Part shown: positions 1 through 11,800 of the stretch, piece by piece
Position numbering within the stretch: position 1 is the first letter of the stretch
Layout of the letters: each line of letters opens with the position of its first letter
Assembly: GCA_036898135.1 (NCBI GenBank)
Contig: CM072513.1
Coordinates: forward strand, 84,017,944-84,081,943
DNA: 64,000 bases
Origin: Oncomelania hupensis
Taxonomy: Eukaryota; Mollusca; Gastropoda; Littorinimorpha; Pomatiopsidae
Direction: 5' to 3'
Translations under genes and position numbers: made by a program
The notes under the pieces: generated by a model
The model's input: only the letters and a program-made list of their open reading frames with translations
Databases searched by the model: none
What the model was told of the DNA's origin: nothing

Positions 1-212
1 TAAGAAATATTATCCACATAATCATAATTCAACATTATCATAGGAAACATTGTCCACATAATCATATATCAACATTATCATAGGAACCATTGTCCACACA
101 ATCACATGTCAACATTATCACAGGAAACATTGTCCATACAATTATATGTCAACATTATCACAGGAAACATTGTCCACACAATCACACATCAACATTATCA
201 CAGGAAACATTA
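1..212. repeat. 40-bp minisatellite at the left edge
   Basis: AACATTATCA(T/C)AGGAAACAT-type units recur every 40 bp from 31, 71, 111, 151 and 191, with one more partial copy at the edge. It lies in a codanin-1 intron. Confidence 0.9.
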
Positions 213-465
213 ACTAGCAAATATACATTGTCTCTGTACACCAGTTAATCCTGTCTCAACACCAGTAGGTAAACGTTCAAGTCCTAGGGGGACAACCACC
301 CCCATTTCTCAGGTTCAGTTTTGTTAAGGTGTTGCAATGTTACTTTGCTGGGTTGTGAAGAGACTAGGTGGTTGGACTGTGGTAGTTAACTGAGTGATGA
401 TTTGTTTCTCTCCAGATCTGATGGTCAGCAATCCAGTAGGCGGGCACCTAGTTACCAAATGAATA

Positions 466-1079
466 CAGTGGAACCTCCGGTATACGACCATCCAAAATCT
501 GAGAAAAAACGGTCTTATAATAGAGGTGGTCTTATACCGGAAACAAGGGGTGGAGGGGGTAGGGGGAGGGTCAGGCTCGGAGGGGTATGTAGTCATAATT
601 TTCACACTCACCAGCATGTATTCTCTGACAAAGAAAACTGTGAAACAGGTTTCATTTTTAGCCTTGTCTTTTATTCACAACTTCAAAAATAGAAAACAGT
701 CGTGTCTTCAGAAATTTTGAACAGGGAAAAACTTACTCTCTGCCAAACTCAAAACTCTCCTCTCTTGCGCGACGCCATTTTGACAAGCCAGTGTAGGCGA
801 GTAATGTCCCTTACTTGCGAACCGGAAATAGCAGACAACAGCAGGCGTACACTAACATGAGAGAAAAAACGAAAGGAACAGACAATAAATTAACTGATGT
901 CTCTTTTAAATTGCCTAAGACGGTCGTATAAAGGGCTTAAGACACGGTCGCTGGTCGCATAAACGAGGTTGTAGCATACCAGAGATCATTTATTATTGGA
1001 AGTGAATCCGTCAGAAGTTTTCAGGTCACATAACGGAGGGAGTCGTATACCAGAGAGACGGATACCGGAGGTTCCACTG
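466..1079. mobile_element. Tigger/pogo-like MITE with TA target duplication
   Basis: 614 bp flanked by TA (464-465, 1080-1081), with terminal inverted repeats CAGTGGAACCTCCGGTAT at both ends. CAGT-GAACCTC ends are typical of pogo/Tigger elements (Tc1/mariner superfamily). No transposase ORF remains, so it is non-autonomous. It lies in the codanin intron left of exon 16. Confidence 0.85.
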
Positions 1080-1158
1080 TACTAGCAGCCGCAAACATAT
1101 CTGACTGCATTGCTCAAGATGTACCAAAACACCACAGCCAAATCAAGCTTCTACATAC

Positions 1159-1309
1159 CCCAATAAGGACAGCAGGACAGAAAGAGGTCGTTGGTGACCA
1201 GGTGGTCAAGATGAGGGTTTTCCAGAATGGAACTCTTGATCAGATCGTCCTCCAAGTCTTGTGGCGAAGGGGGTTCCTTGTAGTAATAGCCTAGTGGCAT
1301 GTGAGGTTG
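1159..1309 (-). CDS. CDAN1: Codanin-1 exon 16, last exon in the window
   Basis: 151 bp, acceptor GGTGTAG, donor GTATGT, phase 0 to 1. It encodes QPHMPLGYYYKEPPSPQDLE, then ...LVTNDLFLSCCPYWG, matching human LLYTCCPYIG. The open donor shows that more coding exons lie left of position 1. Confidence 0.88.
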
Positions 1310-1894
1310 CTACACCACAACACAATGCAAGGCATTTTACACAAGGCAAGGCAAAACACATTACAGTATAATGAAATTCAAATTCAGTACAGTATCAGGG
1401 GTGCTGAAAGGTAGGCATTTCAACTGTCCTACAGGGCTAGTGACTCAGACAAAGTTACTGTGCTGCGGCATTTCAAACTGGTCTGTTAAACAACTTGTTT
1501 ACAAAAAGCAACAAAACACAGTTTGCCATCCAGTGAAACTTGATTGAATCACTCAAAATTGGATGGACTGGACAACAGCAAATAAAGGTCATCAGTCGGG
1601 CCAGTGTGCTGTAAGTTTTAGGTAGCAAATGTGTTATGTTCAGAACACCTTCACAATGAAAATGGTGATGACAATGACATATAGGATGACAATGACTATT
1701 ATTGTCATGACATCGACGATAATACTGATGAAGAAGATGAGGATGAAAACAATAAGTTTGGTGAAGTGAAATGACTGTGTTTGTGGTGCCTACTGACCTC
1801 AAAAAGCCAGCCCAGAGCAGTGACCACCATCAGGTTACTGAATGACGGCTGTTCCCACAGTCTACCGTACATCACTCTGAAATAACAACATTAT

Positions 1895-1981
<87 letters not shown>

Positions 1982-2813
1982 AGATACAGATCTTTATTTG
2001 TCTTCAAACACAACAAGGAAACTTGTGTCATGTCTCATTAATATTTGCATTTGATTAAAACAAAACGCCACATCAGAACACAGTGAGGTCAACAAAGACT
2101 ACTTATAAATGATAGTACTGCAAGGTCAACATGCAATAGTACAATTACAAACACAGCACAATTAAAATGGAGTAGAAATATGGAGAGGTTGTGTATAGTG
2201 AAGAATGAGACGATGAATAACAAAGAATAAGATGATCATGCAAAATTAATGATAATAGTGTTGGTGGTTGGTGATGGTGCAATTTAATGAAATAGGATCA
2301 ATTTACAGTATGGAAACAGGATCATTTAGACTACATTTTATACACCTTGAATAACACTATTTATATGGTTGTGTCACAGGTTAAAATGGCAAAACATTTT
2401 CTGTTCTGTTCAATCCAGCAAAATTGTATTTCTCAAACACTAGGTTCAGCACCATCAAGCCCATCTGCTGGCTGTGACTGCTGGACAAGACAAGAATTCC
2501 AACATCAGAACATTACGAAGTCCATCAATCAATGTCAATGCACCTTTATCCCATCCACCTCTCTGTGTACTCTGAATCATATCTAGCACAACAAGAAGAC
2601 AAACACAAAAACAGTGTATGGCTGACTACCTGAGCAGACGGCGGAGATCGTCTATCACAGCTTTGTAGTGGACAGAGGACAGGCCAAGTGGGTCCACCAT
2701 GGACAAGAACTCACACACCCAGGGTATGGTCACTGCCAGTCGCCCTGTCTTACACGCCTCTCGCACAGTCTTATGCAGGCCGATGAAGCTGGGGCTCTGA
2801 GAGGACAAAACAG

Positions 2814-2848
<35 letters not shown>

Positions 2849-5800
2849 ATCATGGCTCAGCAACACCATGGCCCTTTCAGAGGCTTGCTACAGTACAGTC
2901 AAACCAACAGGAGTATCTTCTTTCCAATGTCGCTCAATACTGGTCGGCTGCTGCAGTTATGTCCCTTCAATCTTGTTTACAGCCCACAGCCACATTAATA
3001 CAGTTGAACTTTGACAAGATTACCCCCCCACCATCCCCTCCCCCCACCTTCCTTCATCCCTCCTCTCTCCCAGCTCAAATGTCACTTGCAGAGTCCACAA
3101 TTTCGGAATGTTGCAAATTAGGAAGAATTTTATTACCATTAAATTAAGTTGGTTTTTTAACATTTTACAAATTACCTGTGAAGAGTTTGGTCACTCACCA
3201 AATTACGTAGATTCTGCATGTCTTCCAGCACGGCGATGGGCAGAGCTCCGCTATGCTTGCTGAGTGGCATGTGCACAATGAAGGAGGCAAAGCGACCCAG
3301 GATTCTCAGCGTCAGCACAGCCCTGCCAAACGACTCCTTGTGCTTCTCCCACTCCTGCGACAGAAACAACCAACGTGCCCTATTAACAATAGTGGGAGTA
3401 ATCAATGTCGTACTCCTCCACGATCAACAAAGGAATTCACAGGGCGCTTTTCCTGAAGTTGCAGTTGAAAGTGTTCCCATAATCCTACCCACTCTATTTG
3501 GCACAAACACAGACATACGCTCACACGCAAAATGGCTCTACATGCACACAATATGGTTGAGTGGCGTAAAAACTAAGACAGAAGTGGAAAGGTGTAGAGC
3601 ACATCATCAAAGAGAGTTCGTGAACACAACGAGCTTGAAGCTTTGCTTTGAAGAAATTGTTATTTTTAATATTGGGAAGAGCAGTGGCAGGTGACAGGGT
3701 ATTGCTTGTTACACAATGACTGGTGACAACGTTACACACTATTTATGTTGTTAGGTCAATTTCTGGAAACACCGACACCCAATGGCTGAAAGAAAAATGG
3801 GTAAATGTGCTGTTTAGAATAATCCTTATAATCTGGCCATAGCTTGTAACCTGCGGAATGTTCCATGATGTATGACAGCGCGTAGTTCCAGTAACAAGTT
3901 TGATTTCCATTGGGTGTTATTGCATCATTCTGGAACGTTCGAAGCTTCTCTGGATTGTTGAAAAAATATGTAGTAATGCACTGTCTGTTACACATATCAA
4001 GCATTGGGACTGAATCGACTATTGATAATTGTGTAACACACTACACATTTATAGACCAATGTCTACACAGGCTATTATTGGACAATTAGTTTAATAATAT
4101 TTACCTGATCTGGCCCATCACCACCTGCCTGCATTTGCCCAAAGTCCTTCTTGTTCAGCTGTAGACCAACCCAAATCAACACATCAAACCACCATCAAAA
4201 CAAGCATCCACAGTAACACATTCGTTATTAGCTCATTGTGGGAGATTTCGCTATATAAAAGCCTTTTATTAATATTATAATTAACGTTTATATGCAAGCG
4301 TTAAATGTGCCTACATTTGAACGGCAGACTCAAGCACCCAAATATCAAAGGTATTTAATTGAAAGCTAATACCTGCTCTTGTAGTGGTCCTTTGACCTCA
4401 TATCATAGACACCTTGGTAGGCAAAGGGAAACAAAGGGAAAACTACTATAGCCTTACTTCAACTCAAGGACCAATACTTAAGCCACCAACTCTTTTGGTC
4501 TTGTCTTTTGGTTAAACAGATACTTTTAAAATCCATTCCCAGTCCCTCGCTGCTTGCAATCAGCCCATCTTCCTTGTATTATTAATGAGCAACAGCCTGG
4601 GTTGGTCAAGCCTTTCCAACTGACCACCCTTACCTTCTGGATGAGCGATCGGATAATGGGCAGGACCCACTCGTTGAGGTACATGCTGCTGGCGATGCGC
4701 AGGAACTCGGAGAAGAACTTCTCCATGGCGCTGAACTTGGGTCCAGCGCTGGGGTTGCCTCCACTGTTGCTGAGCGGCGTCATCATCCTCTGCGCCAACC
4801 TGTCACAAACAGCATGGTCACTAATATGACCACTTCACAGTCACAGAAAGCAGTTAGTACAACCCAACATGTGCGCAACACAAGCAAACATCATGTGTAC
4901 AAACAATGGCAACATTAAGCATAACTGGGAGCAAACATCTCATGTGTACAAACAATGGCAACATTAAGCACAAGCAAACATCATGTGTACAAACAATGTC
5001 AACATTAAGCACAAGCAAACATCATGTGTACAAACAATGGCAACATTAAGCACAAGCAAACATCATGTGTACAAACAATGGCAACATTAAGCACAAGCAA
5101 ACATCATGTGTACAAACAATGGCAACATTAAGCACAAGCAAACATCTCATGTGTACAAACAATGGCAACATTAAGCACAAGCAAACATCATGTGTACAAA
5201 CAATGGCAACATTAAGCATAACTGGGAGCAAACATCTCATGTGTACAAACAATGGCAACATTAAGCACAAGCAAACATCATGTGTACAAACAATGGCAAC
5301 ATTAAGCACAAGCAAACATGTGTACAAACAATGGCAACATTAAGCACAAGCAAACATCATGTGTACAAACAATGGCAACATTAAGCACAAGCAAACATCT
5401 CATGTGTACAAACAATGGCAACATTAAGCACAAGCAAACATCATGTGTACAAACAATGGCAACATTAAGCACAACTGGGAGCAAACATCTCATGTGTACA
5501 AACAATGGCAACATTAAGCACAAGCAAACATCATGTGTGTAAGATGATGGCAACACTGTTACATGGCAAAGGTCGATTCAGGTGGATTAAATCTGTGTAA
5601 CTCAAATTTATATCCAAGCAGCCCGTTCACTTGATAACAAGGCAAGAGTCATCGTACTTAAGTTTTCCAACAGTAATCGGCAAAGACACACAAGTCAACA
5701 CAATTTTTTAAAAACTACAGAAAATTCCAGAATAACACAATCAACAACCAATCTCATGTTTTGGGCCTAAACACAATATCTGTAAATATCCTGCGCATCT

Positions 5801-8800
5801 CAATCCTAACAAACACTAAGGACAACTGAAAGCAAACATGACGTGTGCAAAACAATGGCAACAGTTAACAAGCAACTCATACAATTATGAAAAAATAGAA
5901 TTGGGGGAAGAATGAGGTTTGTTTTTACAAACGTTAAATTTAGTAAAAATTACATTTTTTTTAAATCCAAAGAGATGGCACAACCCAAAGCGCTTTTCCG
6001 CAATAAACCAAACCAACAGTTGAAAGTTGTGCAGCTGTAAAATAAATAACTTAATGCTTACTTGACCAACTTTTCCTCATCAGGTTTAGGAGACTCGGAA
6101 GCATAATCAGCATCACCGCAGCGTGGCTTGGTTGGATTAAACACCTCATTGACACACAACTGAAATCACACACCACCATCCACAGTTCTATATGTACTAA
6201 ACAACTGAAATAACATCCACAGTTCTACATGTACTAAACAACTGAAATCACATCCACAGTTCTACATGTACTAAACAACTGAAATCACACACCACCATCC
6301 ACAATATTACATGTACTAAACAAAGAAAGCCATGTTGGCATTCCCATTTCGAGCTGAGCAGTCCACAGAGTGGTGAAATGCCTGTTAAAATCCCCTCGGG
6401 GTACATAAACCTTGTAGACTGGCGGTCCACAGGGTGCTAAAATGCCTGTTAACCCTTTAACACGCGAAGCGACCTAGAGCGTCCAAAATTTTTGCTATGT
6501 GCACGCTCACGGAGCGACAGTCAGCAGACGGTAATGACTTCGTCTGTTCAGAGGCTGCCATGTGGAAATCTATTTATAGCAAACGTTATTCAAATCCGAC
6601 GGAAACAGATTGTCAAAGTTTAAGTCCAAATCCCTTTCCTCTCCATCATTACCCTTTTACCAAATCAGCCTCCTAAAAATCTTCAAATGGGTCATTTTCT
6701 TCATCAGATTCTGCAATCTGACACCATAATCATAGTTCCTGCTGTTTCCAGCTGAGTTTTCATTGCATTTTTAGAGTGTGTAGACCGCACACAGTGAATT
6801 TTCAAAGTTTGATTAAAGTTTGAAGTTTGAGAGGCTGAGGATTATGGCGTCAGATTCTTGTAGAATCTGATGAAGAAAATGACCCATTTGAAGATTTTTA
6901 GGAGGCTGATTTGGTAACAGGTTAATGATGGAGAGGAAAGTGATTTGGACTTTAACTTTGACGATCTGTTTCAGTCGGATTTGAATAACAGCAACAATGA
7001 AAATCGGTGCTTTATTATTTGTGGCATTGATCCTATTGCTGCATGTCGTGCAGTATCCAATGTTGACATTCAGATTTTTTCCCCAGTTGCAACACATTGT
7101 AAAAATGTATGTGTAACATTTCATTTTGAAGAAAAATATGTGGTTGATTTATTAATAATGATGAGTGGAACATAATTTTGGGTGGTGCATTTTTAATTAA
7201 TTTTTGTATGTGCATGGTGTAGCATTTTGACGAAGTTACTTGCCTTGACCCAGGCAATAGAAGCAGATAAGGCTTAGGCTCCTGTGGGGGTTAGAGGGTT
7301 AAAATCCCCTAGGGGTACATAAACCTTGTAGACTGGCGATTCTATTTGTTGCAGTTTGGTCCCTCAAACCATTCTTTTTTACTTATTCTTTAACAGCATC
7401 ACAAACTGTTGTTATTTTTGTGCTTATAAATACAGTTTAGACACAAAATGCTACAGCATAGTAACTTTCCTGAGACGCTAGCTTGGTCCCCAGTAGACAT
7501 ATATGTGGCTTTCAGCCCTCCTCAGTTTTATCCTAAAAGTTGTACAGAGGAAAGTGTACCTACCTCTACCAACTGCTTGACGAAGAATCGTGAGAAGTTG
7601 TACATGGTGACCAAACTGCTGCATTCAAACATAGACTTGATTCGAGCGCCGTGCTGTTTCTCCAGACTCCAATCCTCCTTCAGATGGTTCCTCACGTAGG
7701 AAGACTGGATCCCGTAGAACTCGTCACTGTCACAAAGAAATACATATCCACATTGTTACACTGTTATTTATGAATAGTTGATTCAATTAAATTAAAATTT
7801 TATCTCTAAATTTATTATTAATAAACATACTTATTATGACTCAAAAATGCAATGTTATTGGCCTTGCTAGGTGAGTGCCCCTCAAAGCGGAAGCTGATAC
7901 AAAACAAAACAATAATAGAGTTGCTTCCCATGCACTAACAAACCCACGTGCGTCCCGTGCTACAACACGCGTCTAAGACGCTCATGGCAAAACCGCACAC
8001 CTCAGTCTTTATTTGGAACTGCGGGGAGGAGGGAGGGAAATAGAATTGAGTCATGATAAGTATGTTTATTAATAATAAATTTAGAGATAAAATTTTAATA
8101 TTAATTACACATATACCATGACTCAAAAATGCAGAAGTAGCACGAAAAGGAAGGAGGGAAGCAACTTTACCTTAAACATCTGAAAATCGCCAGTAAGCAG
8201 CCTCCAACACGGATACCATCCGGATAGAATGCAGAACTGCCAAGGGGGGATGTCTATGCCCCCTATCTTAAGAGCCCTAGTCGAAGAGAGGGGAATAGCT
8301 GAACTGCGGTCCCTTTCAATACGCTCAGAAAAACGAGCGTATGCCCGACGAATTACCGTTGCTAGCCACACGGCTAGAGTAAAACGAAGGGACACAGAAA
8401 GATTATGCTCAAAAGCCACATCCGCCGGGAGGCCAGAAAAAGCATGAACCGCACTACAGCGTCTCCCAGAAGCGAGAGAGACCAAAAAAACAGTTAAAGC
8501 GTCAAAGCCGAAAGGGAGGCGAAACTCAAAGGCTCGAAGGGATTCCCAAAGAAATACTCAAAACCAGAAAGATCCCAGGCCGGAATCCGCCGCGAAATTC
8601 GAGCTTGCCTTAGAGCCACTCCTCGGATAACATCCCCGACAAAACGGGAAGAACCTCGAGGAGTCCAACCGAGATGAGCAAACATTGAAATCCGCTAACA
8701 ACAAAAGCAGGCTCTCCACCTGTAGGGAGAGAGCAGGAGAAGGGGTACCCCCGAAGCGGTTGATGAGAGAGAGACCACCGGGGTACTGTCGGAGCGGACG

Positions 8801-11800
8801 AGAAAGATGCCCCAAGGCAAGAAGGGCAGAAAACGACGAATAGCCAGGCAAACGGCGTCCCTCCCCAGGCGACAGACATGCCAAGACAGCTGGACCTGAG
8901 ACCAAAATCCGTGGGCTGAAAGGTTGCCAGAAACGCACCCCAACCAGGCAAAAGACGCATCCATGAACATTTCCACTACCGGAGGAGGGGAGAAAAAAAG
9001 GAACCCCCGTCAAAAGCCACTCTACATACTTCCAAGAGAGCAGAGAAGCTCGAAGGTCCTCCGTGACTAGGAGAAGAGCGCCCCAGCAACGTTGGAACGG
9101 CCGCTTGCGAACTCCCGTGAGAGGAACCAGAAGAACCAGAGAATCGAAACGGCGCCAAAAGGGAGGCCATAACCCTGGCAAAAATGACATCCCGGCTTGA
9201 GAGCGAACAGAAGGGAATGAAGCTTCTGGACCCGACGAACCAAAGGGCGGACCGACCAAACCGAGTGTCAAACAACAGCCTCAGGTAGTGAGAAACCTGG
9301 AACGGATATAACTCAGACGAGAGGGAGTCATAGAGAACCCTAAGCGCCGCGTCCAAAGGAGTACCAGCCTGGTATGCACGAGACAGATGTCGTGAGAACG
9401 TGCCTTGACCAACCAGTCGTCGAGGTAAGCGAAAACCGCACCCTGAGACCGCGCACTACGGCATCACTGTGCTATTCTTGGCTGGCATCATCATGCATGC
9501 AGTTAGCTAGCACTAGGCCTATATTTTGCACTGCGATAAGACAAAGCGCGCCGCAGGCTTGCAGACGAAATTTCTCACACACACGCCGGTCTGAAATGTA
9601 GGCTGCCATGTGTAAATTCTGAATGTGATATGTGGCAAGTGTGCATTTATTGATTGGGAATTTCTAATAGCAACGGTTATGGGGAGAAATTTGGTGAAGT
9701 TTAAACGCTAATGTTTCAACTATATTGTGGACTAGTTTCGTGGATTTTGTTGAGTTACTTAATTTTTTGTGAATTTTTTTTCCTTTCATGCAGACAAAGG
9801 AAGAGACCCTGAGCGGGAAAAATTAGTAGAAAATCATAGCAAGCGCGAAGTTTGTAGTCTGATAGTGTGGTGTTGGTAATTGCTCAGGAATTTGTATTAA
9901 CAAGAGTTTTGTGGATAAATTTGGTGATGTTTGCCCGTTATTGTTTCAAGTATATTGTAGAGAAGTGTCGTGGATTTAGTCGAGGTACTTTTTTTTGGGT
10001 GAATTTATTTTTCCTTTCCTAGACTTACAGTGATTGCAAAATACACTAAATTTAAAGTACTTTGACGAACTTGGATTATTCTATTGTTCGAGTTGGGATA
10101 GTCAAAGTATTAGTGACTCTGTGTGTGTGGTTTTTTGTGTGAAGAAACTTTAATGTGTTCTTCAAGTTGACGTGATCTTTGAAAACTATTCATTGCTGGG
10201 ATTGTGTTTTTAGTAAGTTTTTGGACTGTGGTGCGTTACTGGCAAATTGTGTGCAACAGGCGCCCAATTATTTCTTTAGAGTTTACCGTGAGCCCACGCC
10301 CAGCTAGTTTTGTCTTTAATTCATGTGGAAGATCTAGTTTATGTTGTGCACTGGAAAGTTTCAGTTAGCTTTTAATTTATTGCATATAAACGGAAGAAGT
10401 AGGAGGTAACACATATCACGTTAAAATGGATAGTGGATCTCATATAGCTCATACCGAACAGTATCACATAGTAGATAGGGTAGTAGTAGTGGTAATAATT
10501 GTAGTGAATGTTGTAGCAGAAGTTGTTTGTCATAGTGAGGTATGGAATATGAAAATGGATAAAACATCTGTATCTGCATTCTGATGGAGAAATTCGCCAT
10601 ATGTTTTGGAATGTCCTCAACCATGCTTACTGCACTGTCCTGTCTCTATCAAAACAATTAGAAAACACAGACAACTGCATTTCTGAACTGCCTGACCTGG
10701 CTGGAACACTAGCTGCTTTGAATGAATGTCAGTCATCAACAGGCTTCAGGAAGTCTCTCAAGACATTTTTCTGTAAAACGTTATGCTGAACTCGGTCCTA
10801 CCTGCATAATTATAGTAGTGTGTATACATTCGAACTTTTTAAACATATGTGTTGCCGCATGACAAAACCCGGCTAAAGACGCCAGGATTGATTCGCTGCT
10901 ACAGCCGTAAAACACTAAAAATAGGCTACCCCATCAATTTTAGGATTGTTGCCTCTTTGTCTTTATTTCAGGCTTTTCTTTAATATCCCAAACGGATTTT
11001 GTTCAAAAATTACTAAAACATTGTTTATTTTGTTGATTTTGATAAGGGTGTTGATCACACCTTGCTAAAACAATGGCACTAATTGACCTCCGATACCACA
11101 ACTTTTCTTGTCTGACTATGAAGGGAAATCCCCAATGTGGATTGATATATGACGCCTGGGGAGTTAAAAGTCCCTATCGGTACTACTTTTTTGGTATATA
11201 AAAGTGTGTGGCGTATAAATTTTCCATGAAATCCTTATTTCTGAAGCTTGCTTGTGTTCAAATGCGTCCCTAGCCGGGTCGTGAAAAACTGAAGTGTTTT
11301 TTATAGATTTTCGACGATTTTTAGTTCTAAGTGAATTTTTTAATGTAGATAAACTCATCATACATCTATTTCAAGTGTTTTCTTGCAATATTTATGTTGC
11401 ATTTGTTAGAAACAATTTGTCAAAGTAAGTGACCGATTCTTTTTGGAAACCGGAAGTGATGGCTTCGTCTCCAGCGTCAGTAGATGTGTCGTCTGTTAGA
11501 GTAGCTAGGGCCTTGAATCGACCCGGTTTTGCTTCTGAAGAGCTCCAAGACCTGCTTTCAGACTATTTGTATGATGGCGCAGGTGGGAACTGTGATGAGG
11601 ATTATGATTCTGACGAGCAGAAGCTTGATCCCGTTATTAAACGATACTGTTTGTTTTCATTCATTGATTCATGTATCGTAGGCCTCTTCGCTATTGGCGT
11701 GTCTTTAATAATCCGTCATTCTACTTGCATAGATTTAGGTAAAGGTTGAAAAGGCGATATCAGTGAAAGAATTACAGTAGGAGTGTGGAAAATATTTTAG

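Noticed and set aside
5046..5556. ORFs of 70-93 residues on both strands through the 41-bp minisatellite
   Set aside because: They are repeat read-through with an unnatural periodic composition; the sequence is intronic.
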